From Pseudobdellovibrionaceae bacterium (GTDB lineage Bacteria; Bdellovibrionota; Bdellovibrionia; Bdellovibrionales; JAGQZY01): DNA of 64,000 bases. This document shows, piece after piece, positions 8,343 through 15,466 of this stretch. The stretch is taken from NCBI GenBank assembly GCA_020635085.1, contig JACKAL010000002.1, forward strand, positions 124,001 to 188,000, written 5' to 3'. Position 1 is the first letter of the stretch. Every line of letters begins with the position of its first letter. The notes beneath the pieces were generated by a model. It was not told the origin of the DNA, did not search any database, and worked only from the letters and a program-made list of their open reading frames with translations. The translations under genes were made by a program, and so were the position numbers.

Positions 8343-8588
8343 ATGTACTTTCTCCAATACTGCTAATAATTCAACATGCGGCGTGTGTGGAAACTGATCT
8401 ACCGGTTGTACTTCCAGAAGTGACCATGATTCATCGATCAACACACGCACATTATTGACAAATGTATATGGATCACATGACACATACATGATCGTTTCAA
8501 GCTCTGGTAATTGTTGCACGAAATGCGACAAAAAACGAAATCCTTCACGCGGAGGATCTAAAAATAAAAATTTCGCCTTACTACACAT
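8337..8588 (-). pseudogene. 3' fragment of an RlmD/RumA-type methyltransferase gene
   Basis: The 83-residue frame repeats the C-terminal part of the methyltransferase encoded at 11064-12200, residue for residue from CSKAKFLFLDPPREG to LAVLEKV. It then ends HL-stop instead of L-stop. It keeps the DPPR motif, the SCDP catalytic-cysteine loop and the HVE catalytic glutamate, but lacks the TRAM domain, the Fe-S cysteines and the SAM-binding front half. It therefore cannot be an active enzyme. By chance an ATG (8586-8588) lies just ahead of the break. This copy probably retains the original 3' end of the gene, because it abuts the neighbouring lipoprotein stop. Confidence 0.88.
8346..8586. repeat. 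241-bp direct repeat, left copy
   Basis: Base-for-base identical, as far as I can read, to 11070-11310, at an offset of 2724 bp. It begins TACTTTCTCC and ends CCTTACTACAC; sequence on both outer sides diverges abruptly. It corresponds to the 3' coding end of the methyltransferase gene. Perfect identity, including third codon positions, means the duplication is recent, or is maintained by gene conversion. Confidence 0.95.
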
Positions 8589-8600
8589 CTTCTTAGATAT

Positions 8601-8612
8601 ATGAAGAACTAT
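8601..8612 (+). repeat. subterminal inverted repeat, left
   Basis: ATGAAGAACTAT, found again in reverse complement at 11005-11016. It lies 15 bp inside the left end of the cassette. It could be a recombinase or regulator site, or chance. Confidence 0.4.
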
Positions 8613-8660
8613 AGAAGACTGCTCAGTTGCTTACTTACTCTAGCAACAATAAAACAACAT

Positions 8661-9077
8661 TCAATCAATGGGATTAAGGGATATGGAGAGAAATTGAAAC
8701 CCTGGCGACGGATTGAATGGATAATTAAGATAGTACCATCCTTCAATTTGATATCCGTCATAACCTGAAGCTGGGTCACACTCAAAATAGTGTTTTGTAT
8801 AGAGTCTATCGCCCACCTCTCCGTTATCTTCAACGTATTGCCAGCCCTCTGAAGAGGTGGTAACTATAGAACACTTACCTAAGTTCATGCTCTTCTCTAC
8901 GGTGGAACGAATATCCGTGACAGCCATGCTTGTCTCAAGGGCCATATTTACTTCTTGTATACAACTTTCAGATAACTGATCGACTTGTTCCATTTGAGTG
9001 CTTATGCAATTTTTAGAGGAGCCATAGGCTGATTGAACCAAAAAAATATTCATCGCTATAAACAGAATTTGCTTCAT
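8661..9077 (-). CDS. small exported protein of unknown function (cassette gene 1)
   Basis: A 138-residue exported protein. The start at ATG 9077 is chosen because GGAG lies eight bases upstream. The signal peptide MKQILFIAMNIFLVQSAYG is followed by SSKNC. The mature part has four cysteines (KNC, SESC, GKCS, ECD), suggesting two disulfides, and a C-terminal half rich in Tyr, Gly and Asp (DPASGYDGYQIEGWYYLNYP). No family recognised. It lies 66 bp after the next cassette gene on the same strand. Confidence 0.72.
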   Translation of the reverse strand: MKQILFIAMNIFLVQSAYGSSKNCISTQMEQVDQLSESCIQEVNMALETSMAVTDIRSTVEKSMNLGKCSIVTTSSEGWQYVEDNGEVGDRLYTKHYFECDPASGYDGYQIEGWYYLNYPFNPSPGFQFLSISLNPID

Positions 9078-9143
9078 TAACATTTCTCCGTGTAGATTTT
9101 TATAATCCAAGTATTAACAAGACATATAGTTAGTTGGCAAAAT

Positions 9144-9560
9144 TTAAAGAGGCCAGGAGCATCCTGCTTCCAAACTTCCTTCGCGAATTGAACCTGCGAT
9201 AAGTTTCTTCCCATCATCAACGTACATAAGTTCAAGCTCAAATTCTCCACCTTGATACGTCTCAACTATAGTGCCAAATGCGTTATTCGAACGATTCATT
9301 AATTGCACTGGTGTGTGCATAGGTTGTGCGTCTAGCGTAAGAGATATGGTCGTCACGAAGTATTGAATTGTACCATTCGTTTGGTTTAGGACTGAAATAG
9401 CAGGGGCAAAAGACCCAACAAGAGCTTGACCTGATGAGTTTCGAAAGAAATCACATTGGTGAAGGACTATGGGATCCGCAGCTGTCTCTTGCCCTTGTGC
9501 TAAATTAGCAATCATACTCAATGATAGTATACTTAACAAAAATTTAATTCTTCTTGGCAT
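9144..9560 (-). CDS. small exported protein of unknown function (cassette gene 2)
   Basis: A 138-residue exported protein with signal peptide MPRRIKFLLSILSLSMIANL ending at AQG before QETAADP. AGGAG precedes the ATG at good spacing. The mature chain of about 115 residues is beta-rich with exactly two cysteines, one near each end (HQCDFF and AGCSWPL), implying one disulfide closing a single compact domain. No family recognised. It sits between the other two exported-protein genes, with gaps of 32 and 66 bp, as an apparent operon. Confidence 0.75.
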   Translation of the reverse strand: MPRRIKFLLSILSLSMIANLAQGQETAADPIVLHQCDFFRNSSGQALVGSFAPAISVLNQTNGTIQYFVTTISLTLDAQPMHTPVQLMNRSNNAFGTIVETYQGGEFELELMYVDDGKKLIAGSIREGSLEAGCSWPL

Positions 9561-9592
9561 GGTTTTTCTCCTTTATTACTTGGTTATTCGGA

Positions 9593-10060
9593 TTATTTTA
9601 AAATGTGTGCTAGTTTTGGCGAGTACTGAGTGCCCCAATAAAGAGTCCAAATCTCAATAGAGGAGCGATCATTAAACTCGCAAAGGTCGTAATATACCGT
9701 TGCTTTCAAATCATCTACGTATTTGCGTACTTTTCCGCCTATCTCCAGGCAATAATCTTTAGCACGCTGTTCGAGTGGGCCAGTGCCTTGGCCAAACTCA
9801 TTTCCTAAAAAGGCTTTGGCCGCTAGAGAGGTCTTACGTAAGCTCCATTCCTCAATTAAACTGACAGCACCCACTTCTGCAAAGGCACATACTCCTATTT
9901 GATTTCCTCCCCATTTATCCTCGTCAAATGTGAGATCGTTACCTCCAAGTTCTAGGCAGCGATAAGACGCTGGGCTTCCGGGCCCAACACTAGTAGAGCC
10001 CCCCGCAGTAGCCATAATTGATACATGAAGGGTAAGGATTAAAATGAAGTATTTACACAT
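9593..10060 (-). CDS. exported protein with two DUF333 units (cassette gene 3)
   Basis: A 155-residue exported protein. The start at ATG 10060 follows GGAG by five bases; a longer frame to 10090 is not supported. The signal peptide runs to about residue 19 (ATA/GG). Residues 28-74 read PASYRCLELGG ... GGNQIGVCAF ... IEEWSL, a good match to the DUF333 pattern (PAsxxC..GG...G.CxF...EeW). Residues 100-143 repeat it in weaker form (DYCLEIGG ... YYDLCEF ... IEIWTL). DUF333 proteins are often labelled putative haemolysins without firm evidence. As first gene of the minus-strand run, it faces the regulator at 10184 across a 123-bp divergent promoter region. Confidence 0.8.
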   Translation of the reverse strand: MCKYFILILTLHVSIMATAGGSTSVGPGSPASYRCLELGGNDLTFDEDKWGGNQIGVCAFAEVGAVSLIEEWSLRKTSLAAKAFLGNEFGQGTGPLEQRAKDYCLEIGGKVRKYVDDLKATVYYDLCEFNDRSSIEIWTLYWGTQYSPKLAHILK

Positions 10061-10167
10061 AAGCTCTCCAGCACGGGCTACAAGCCGCAATTATTAGTTC
10101 GTGTCACTAAATACACCTTTTGGCTCAGAGCGCCTAGAACTTTATTGTCAAAAAATCATCTTTTTTT

Positions 10168-10182
10168 GTGATAATAGATCAC
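10168..10182. promoter_or_regulatory. operator-like inverted repeat before the TIGR02147 gene
   Basis: GTGAT-AATAG-ATCAC, a perfect 5-bp inverted repeat ending one base before the regulator's ATG. Its place between divergent genes suggests autoregulation. No Shine-Dalgarno sequence is visible at this start. Confidence 0.35.
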
Positions 10183-10183
10183 C

Positions 10184-10981
10184 ATGAAAATATTTGAATT
10201 TAACAGCTATATAGATGTCGTACGTTATCAGATGAAGGAAAACTCTAGTGTTCGTGGTTATCAATCTCGGTTAGCAGAAGCTGCAGGAGTACATAGTTCT
10301 TTCTTATCTCGGGTACTTACAGAAAGTGTTCACTTAACACCAGATCAAGCGGCTTATTTAGCTTCATTTTGGCGTCTAACGGAGCTGGAAGCAGATTATT
10401 TTCTTGGACTTGTGAATCTAGCGAGAGCAGGTTCACCAGTTCTGCGAAAAGCTATAGAACGTCAAATTATAGAACTTAAACAGAAGAATGAAGATATTGC
10501 GGGTAGATTAAAAAAGACCAAGAAGATTACCAATGAAGGGGGAATGTATTATTCATCCTGGCACTATAGCGCAATACATATGCTTGCAATGATACCGCAG
10601 TTTAATTCTATACAAGGAATTGCTGAACGCTTGGGACTTACAGAGGCGACTGTCATCTCCGCATTCGCCTTACTTGAAGAACTCGGCCTAGTTGAAAGGC
10701 ACGGTTCTTCGTGGAAGGTAAGGGAACGTGATATCCACCTTCCTAATCATGCATCGTGGGCACCGGTTTATCACTCACTTTGGCGACAACGATCTGCATA
10801 TCGTGCACTTGATCGACGCGATGAGGACCTGCGGTTTACAGCTCTTCATAGTTTGAGTTATGACGATTTCCAAAGAATCAAGGAGGAAATCCGTTTTGTT
10901 ATTGAGAAAATTCGAAATATCGCCGCTCCCTCAAAAGAGGAAGATGTCTTTGTCTTACATATTGATACTTATAAATTATAG
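10184..10981 (+). CDS. TIGR02147/DUF4423 family transcriptional regulator
   Basis: A 265-residue regulator. The N-terminal 60 residues form a helix-turn-helix (YQSRLAEAAGVHSSFLSRVL then LTPDQAAYLASFWRL). The family hallmark LTELEADYFLGLVNLARAG follows at about 66-84. A second winged-helix-like region is in the middle (IQGIAERLGLTEATVISAFALLEELGLV), and a C-terminal helical domain has SYDDFQRIKEEIRFVIEKI. The family is expanded in Bdellovibrio relatives and Fibrobacteres, with few known targets. Here it is divergent from three exported-protein genes inside the repeat-bounded cassette, so they are its likely targets (inference). Confidence 0.9.
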   Translation: MKIFEFNSYIDVVRYQMKENSSVRGYQSRLAEAAGVHSSFLSRVLTESVHLTPDQAAYLASFWRLTELEADYFLGLVNLARAGSPVLRKAIERQIIELKQKNEDIAGRLKKTKKITNEGGMYYSSWHYSAIHMLAMIPQFNSIQGIAERLGLTEATVISAFALLEELGLVERHGSSWKVRERDIHLPNHASWAPVYHSLWRQRSAYRALDRRDEDLRFTALHSLSYDDFQRIKEEIRFVIEKIRNIAAPSKEEDVFVLHIDTYKL

Positions 10982-11004
10982 GCGTGAATGTTGAAATAGT
11001 GTAG

Positions 11005-11016
11005 ATAGTTCTTCAT
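11005..11016 (-). repeat. subterminal inverted repeat, right
   Basis: ATAGTTCTTCAT, the reverse complement of 8601-8612. It lies 53 bp inside the right end of the cassette, just after the regulator gene. Confidence 0.4.
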
Positions 11017-11063
11017 GATTACCCTTCCTGAAAAGGCTTTTGGAATAGTGGCTTCTGCGCACA

Positions 11064-12200
11064 CTACAATACTTTCTCCAATACTGCTAATAATTCAACA
11101 TGCGGCGTGTGTGGAAACTGATCTACCGGTTGTACTTCCAGAAGTGACCATGATTCATCGATCAACACACGCACATTATTGACAAATGTATATGGATCAC
11201 ATGACACATACATGATCGTTTCAAGCTCTGGTAATTGTTGCACGAAATGCGACAAAAAACGAAATCCTTCACGCGGAGGATCTAAAAATAAAAATTTCGC
11301 CTTACTACACTCTTTAATCAGATCCGGCCACTGAGATGAATCAAAAAGATCCATCGGCTTAGTCTTTACCCCGGCGAGCGATTTCTTGTGCAATTGTGCA
11401 AGCGCCGACCCTGGTAATTCGCTTGCAATTGTCGTTTTAAAAAATTTAGCTAAGATTTCTGTAAAATTCCCCGAACCACAAAATAACTCTACCGCCATGT
11501 CTCCAAAAGCATTGGTCTGTAATTTCTCCTCAACCCATTGACGCATATATTGATTGACGTTGGGGTTCGCCTGTTGAAAAGGGCGACGCTTATTGATCAT
11601 CACATCACTTGGGTTCAAGTTGTGATCTATATCGATAAAGTTCCACTGGTATTTTCCTGCCGGTTTCCATTCTTGGTTGGGTAGTTGCTTGACTACGAAT
11701 CGTAAAATATCGCGCACTTTGTCTTCTAAAATAATGCAGTCTTTTATAGGAGCCATTTGGCGCGTTTTGGGCGATACATACCCCACAACTTCCCCATCCG
11801 TCTTAACTTGGGCACGATTGCGAAACCCAAATTGTAGGGGCGATCCCTGAATCTTGTGGATTTTGCTTTCAATGCGATAGCGCTTGAACAATCCTTCTAA
11901 ATATTTCTGCTTTTCGCGCAATTGCGCTTCATAGGAAATGTCCATCCACGGACAGCCCCCACATTGCCCCGAGGAAAATCCTAAGTGGGGACAAGGGGCT
12001 GTCACTCGATCTGGAGAAAATGTGGTTTGTTGTTTCCACTTGGCAAAAGCAAAACGTTTTTCCGTGCGCTCAATGACGAACTCTCCCGCATCACCCGGCC
12101 AGGCATCACTTACAAAAACGGTCATGCCGTTGGGATGACGAACCACACCCAAGCCTTCCGAAGAAATATCCGTAATTGTGCCATGAAACTCTTTTTCCAC
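11064..12200 (-). CDS. RlmD/RumA-type TRAM-domain RNA methyltransferase
   Basis: SAM-dependent uracil-C5 RNA methyltransferase, 378 residues. An N-terminal TRAM domain (about 1-55) is followed by Fe-S cluster cysteines (CPHLGFSSGQCGGCPW near 70-85, plus IKDC). The central insert and the SAM site ELFCGSGNF follow, then the DPPR motif, the catalytic-cysteine loop SCDP and the HVE glutamate near the C-terminus. The substrate (23S rRNA U747/U1939 or tRNA) cannot be told from sequence. It starts at GTG 12200 without an obvious ribosome binding site. Its last 241 coding bases are duplicated at 8346-8586; the gene now ends KVL-stop instead of the presumed original KVHL-stop, so the protein should remain functional. 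Confidence 0.9.
   Translation of the reverse strand: MEKEFHGTITDISSEGLGVVRHPNGMTVFVSDAWPGDAGEFVIERTEKRFAFAKWKQQTTFSPDRVTAPCPHLGFSSGQCGGCPWMDISYEAQLREKQKYLEGLFKRYRIESKIHKIQGSPLQFGFRNRAQVKTDGEVVGYVSPKTRQMAPIKDCIILEDKVRDILRFVVKQLPNQEWKPAGKYQWNFIDIDHNLNPSDVMINKRRPFQQANPNVNQYMRQWVEEKLQTNAFGDMAVELFCGSGNFTEILAKFFKTTIASELPGSALAQLHKKSLAGVKTKPMDLFDSSQWPDLIKECSKAKFLFLDPPREGFRFLSHFVQQLPELETIMYVSCDPYTFVNNVRVLIDESWSLLEVQPVDQFPHTPHVELLAVLEKVL
11070..11310. repeat. 241-bp direct repeat, right copy
   Basis: Identical to 8346-8586. It forms the 3' end of the intact methyltransferase gene. The break at 11310/11311 is where the fragment copy loses homology. Confidence 0.95.
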
Positions 12201-12313
12201 AGAATCGTTTTTAACAGGGTCCCGTGTCTAGCGCAAGGCTCCTATTCCGCAGAATTTATTGATATTTGCTACATCCTTTGAAAAGATGCTTGGTCGCTCG
12301 AAGGGGGTTAATT

Positions 12314-13321
12314 ATGGATGCGTTTACATTTGATGATGTGCTTTTGGTTCCAGCCTATAATCACTATGCTTCTCGCCGAGACGTGGACACAACTGTAACG
12401 GATCGTACTGAAAAACTCACCTTAGAACTTCCCATTATTTCGGCCAATATGGACACCGTTACCGAAGCACCTATGGCCAACTTTATGTCCCAACACGGAG
12501 CCATGGGCTCTCTCCATCGCTTTATGAGTGTGGATAAAAATGTCGACGAATTTAAAAAGTGCCCTGCGAAAACATTTGTATCTTGCGGGATTAGTGACAG
12601 CGAAATGGAGCGTGTAGAAGCACTGATGAATGCGGGCGCCGACTACTTTATGATCGACGTTGCCCATGCCCACGCCCGTTATGTGGGCCATCAAATGAAA
12701 CGCATGCGAGAACTTATCAAAGATCGCTGCTTAGCCGCTGGTAATGTAGCCACCTATGCCGGTGCAGATTATCTCTCCTCTTGTGGTGCTGATATTATCA
12801 AAGTCGGAATCGGTGGTGGTTCGGCGTGCACCACGCGCATCAAAACAGGTTTTGGAGTGCCCACTTTATTTAGCGTCAAAGATTGTGCGCGCGTCGATCG
12901 CTCCATCATTGCCGATGGGGGCCTGCGCACTCCGGGTGATATCGTCAAGGCGTTAGCTTTTGGTGCCGATTTTGTGATGTTAGGTGGAATGCTTTCTGGC
13001 ACCCGCGTGACTCCGGGAGATGTATTTACCGGTGATGATGGTTCTCGCTACAAAAAATATCGTGGCATGGCTTCGCGCGAAGCCAATGAAGACCAATACG
13101 GAGCAATGCCCGAGTGGAAAACAGCAGAGGGCGTAAGTTTTACTGTTCCCTATCGCGAAGACGAGGAAAATGTGATCGCAGATATTCGTGGTGGTTTGCG
13201 CTCTGGTCTCACCTATGGCGGCGCCGTCAATGTACGCGAACTGCAACGCAAGCTCTCTTACTTAGTGATTTCACCAGCAACCCAAAAAGAAAGCATTGCA
13301 CATGGTGCTTTAAAGAAATAA
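12314..13321 (+). CDS. guaC: GMP reductase / IMP dehydrogenase-family enzyme, GuaC-like
   Basis: A 335-residue TIM-barrel enzyme of the IMPDH/GMPR family, without the CBS pair found in IMP dehydrogenase. The start is ATG 12314 after AAGGGGG. It shows DDVLLVPAY, the cofactor loop with CTTRIKTGFG (GMP reductase enzymes have CTTRxKTG) and ADFVMLGGMLSG. The C-terminal AEGVSFTVPYR ... GLRSGLTYGGA also fits GMP reductase, which converts GMP to IMP with NADPH. One oddity: the catalytic loop reads GIGGGS where GIGPGS is usual. A short IMPDH cannot be excluded. It is divergent from the methyltransferase, and the PerM-like gene lies 32 bp downstream. Confidence 0.85.
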   Translation: MDAFTFDDVLLVPAYNHYASRRDVDTTVTDRTEKLTLELPIISANMDTVTEAPMANFMSQHGAMGSLHRFMSVDKNVDEFKKCPAKTFVSCGISDSEMERVEALMNAGADYFMIDVAHAHARYVGHQMKRMRELIKDRCLAAGNVATYAGADYLSSCGADIIKVGIGGGSACTTRIKTGFGVPTLFSVKDCARVDRSIIADGGLRTPGDIVKALAFGADFVMLGGMLSGTRVTPGDVFTGDDGSRYKKYRGMASREANEDQYGAMPEWKTAEGVSFTVPYREDEENVIADIRGGLRSGLTYGGAVNVRELQRKLSYLVISPATQKESIAHGALKK

Positions 13322-13353
13322 TTTTTTCCTCCATTCAGCAAAGGCCGCGTAAA

Positions 13354-14391
13354 ATGAGCAAACTCAAAACGAAAGAAATCTTAATTCCTCTCCTCATTGC
13401 AATTATTATTTGCTTGTTCTTCTATGGTTTAGGAAGTGCCCTCCTACCCCTTATTTTTTCTTCTCTGGGTGCCTACGCGTGTCTACCGGTGGTTAAAAAA
13501 TTAGAGGCCCGCGGATTATCACGTAACCAGGCCGCACTGCTTGTTATGATTCTTGTTTTTCTGGTGGTCACTCTTTTGTTGCTCCTGGCGCTTCCTCCCC
13601 TGATCGATGAGTTCCGTCAAGCAATGGCGGCTGCGCCCAACACACTATCCAGTGCTTTGGCGAAATTAAATACTCTACTCTCGAGCTATGGCGTTTATGT
13701 GCCGTATGATGGTGATTCGCTGAAAAATTTTGTTGCTGAATACTCAGAAAAAATTTCCGGAGAAATGGTGGCCTCGCTTGCAACCTTTATTAAAAAATCT
13801 TTGGCCAATGTTTCCTCCGCCATTGTTGTGCTCCTTAGCTTCGTGATGATTCCTGTTTTTTTCTTTTACGAAACTAAAGATTACGAAAAGATTCGCTCTT
13901 TTTTACTCAATATTGTTCCCCACTCTTGGCGACCCCATATTAATGAGTTTCTTGAAAACGTCGACATCATATTAAGTGGCTATGTCCGCGGCCAGTTTTT
14001 GGTTTGCATTATTTTGAGTCTGCTCTACACGTGTGCCCTTTTTATTGCCGGCGTACCTTTCGCGCTTATTATTGGTATTATGACTGGCTTTCTCAGTATT
14101 ATTCCTTATCTTGGATTTAGCCTGGGTTTTTCTCTCGCCTTTCTGAGTGCTCTGGCCAGTTTCGAGGGAATGGGCCCCATTATTGGCCTTTGCCTCGGCT
14201 ATGGTATCGTCCAATTTCTCGAGAGCTTTATCATCACACCCAGAATTGTGGGAGACAAAGTGGGTCTGACTCCCTTTGAAGCCATTCTCGCATTAATTAT
14301 CGTCGGCAATTTGCTTGGTTTTGTGGGACTGTTTCTCGGTATTCCCATTGGCGCCGTTATTAAAATCTTTATCCTTATGTTGTTGCGCTAA
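13354..14391 (+). CDS. AI-2E/PerM family membrane protein
   Basis: A 345-residue inner-membrane protein of the UPF0118 family, with about seven or eight hydrophobic spans: LIPLLIAIIICLFFYGLGSALL near the N-terminus, LVMILVFLVVTLLLLLALPPLI, and several in the C-terminal half. The conserved region around PYLGFSLGF and the FLESFIITPRIVGDKVGLTPFE-type motif is present. Members export AI-2 or act as ion/proton antiporters; the substrate cannot be assigned. The true start is ATG 13354 (AAAGG upstream); a longer frame overlaps the previous gene. Probably co-transcribed with the GMP reductase gene. Confidence 0.88.
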   Translation: MSKLKTKEILIPLLIAIIICLFFYGLGSALLPLIFSSLGAYACLPVVKKLEARGLSRNQAALLVMILVFLVVTLLLLLALPPLIDEFRQAMAAAPNTLSSALAKLNTLLSSYGVYVPYDGDSLKNFVAEYSEKISGEMVASLATFIKKSLANVSSAIVVLLSFVMIPVFFFYETKDYEKIRSFLLNIVPHSWRPHINEFLENVDIILSGYVRGQFLVCIILSLLYTCALFIAGVPFALIIGIMTGFLSIIPYLGFSLGFSLAFLSALASFEGMGPIIGLCLGYGIVQFLESFIITPRIVGDKVGLTPFEAILALIIVGNLLGFVGLFLGIPIGAVIKIFILMLLR

Positions 14392-14531
14392 TACAAACAA
14401 ACGGCTTTTTATAAACATTAGACGCCTATGGCCACAGTCTATTGAGGAGTTTTCTGCCCACGCTATAGACACGAATGCTCGGCTGGAGTATGTACTTCTC
14501 TAGACGGTATAACTTACCTATGGGAGTGATT

Positions 14532-15413
14532 ATGAATGTTCGTGCAAAATTAATTTTATTTGCCCTCTTAACAGTCAGTGTTCTTGGTGTATTCACTTTA
14601 TTCTACTCTAAAAAGTGGTACAGCCAAAACTCTCCGCAATCTATCACCTCAACAGAAACCAATGGCTCCAACACCCCGGCGGGGACTTCCAAAGAACTGG
14701 GTCATCGTCTACAAATCGAAGAGACTCGTTTAAACTCTCTACGCAACGACTTAAAAATAACAGAAGGTGATCAGTCCAAAGATCTATCAAAAAAAGATCA
14801 TCTAGACAAAATAGATAAGCAACTTCAAGAAATCGATCAACAATTGATACAGACCCAAGAAAGCTTCCCAACTCTTAATGAGAAAAAATGGGCCCTGAAT
14901 CGCAAAGAACAGGTGTTGCAAAATAATATACATATTGCTCAAGCAAAAGAAACTTTAGCGATAGATACGGAAATCTTTACTCTCACAAAAAAACTTCGTG
15001 CCACTACTGGCAAATTTCTCGAGACAGCAAAAGAAAATGACCCGAGCCTTATTTTTGCGCTTCGCAGTCCGGAAGTACGAAAGTTGCGTAATCAAATAAG
15101 TGATTTGCAACTTAAAAAACAAAAAATAGCAACCGAGACCAATATTCAACGTTTGGAAAGTAACAACCGCTTGCTCAATATAGAAGAGCAAATACAAAAT
15201 GAGTTTTCTCAACTAAGTGAAACTCAGAAGCATTTAACCCAGCAAAAAAATGATCTATTAATATCTCGCAATTATTGGCAGCAAGAGAATAGCAATGCCC
15301 CAGAATATGATGCAAAAAAATTAGCGCGAATCGTAGAGCTACAAAAGAAAATCGATGAACAGCAAAAACGTGTGTCCCAATTGCGCACACAAGTGCATTC
15401 GAAGCGACAGTAA
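14532..15413 (+). CDS. single-pass membrane protein with long coiled coil
   Basis: A 293-residue protein: an N-terminal membrane anchor or uncleaved signal (MNVRAKLILFALLTVSVLGV) then SKKWYSQ, and almost entirely charged alpha-helical heptads to the end (Lys, Gln, Glu, Leu rich). It is likely periplasmic coiled coil tethered to the inner membrane. The start at ATG 14532 is supported by GGGAG upstream; a longer frame from 14475 is not. No named family. Comparable coiled-coil proteins are common near envelope genes in Bdellovibrio relatives. It converges on spoVR. Confidence 0.7.
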   Translation: MNVRAKLILFALLTVSVLGVFTLFYSKKWYSQNSPQSITSTETNGSNTPAGTSKELGHRLQIEETRLNSLRNDLKITEGDQSKDLSKKDHLDKIDKQLQEIDQQLIQTQESFPTLNEKKWALNRKEQVLQNNIHIAQAKETLAIDTEIFTLTKKLRATTGKFLETAKENDPSLIFALRSPEVRKLRNQISDLQLKKQKIATETNIQRLESNNRLLNIEEQIQNEFSQLSETQKHLTQQKNDLLISRNYWQQENSNAPEYDAKKLARIVELQKKIDEQQKRVSQLRTQVHSKRQ

Positions 15414-15466
15414 GTGTTCAGGCCTGTGAAATAGACTTTGCGGAAATGCGGAGCCACACTCTGCCC

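Larger units (their letters stand above)
8587..11069. mobile_element. repeat-bounded cassette with three exported proteins and a TIGR02147 regulator
   Basis: The 2483 bp between the two 241-bp direct repeats. It holds three minus-strand genes for small exported proteins and a divergent plus-strand TIGR02147/DUF4423 regulator. The bracketing repeat restores the 3' end of the methyltransferase gene. That is the signature left by single-crossover (Campbell-type) integration of a circle, or by an integrative element that targets a gene 3' end. No integrase, transposase or relaxase is present. A 12-bp motif, ATGAAGAACTAT, occurs near both ends in inverted orientation. Acquisition is inferred, not proven; assembly error at a repeat is the main alternative. 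Confidence 0.6.
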
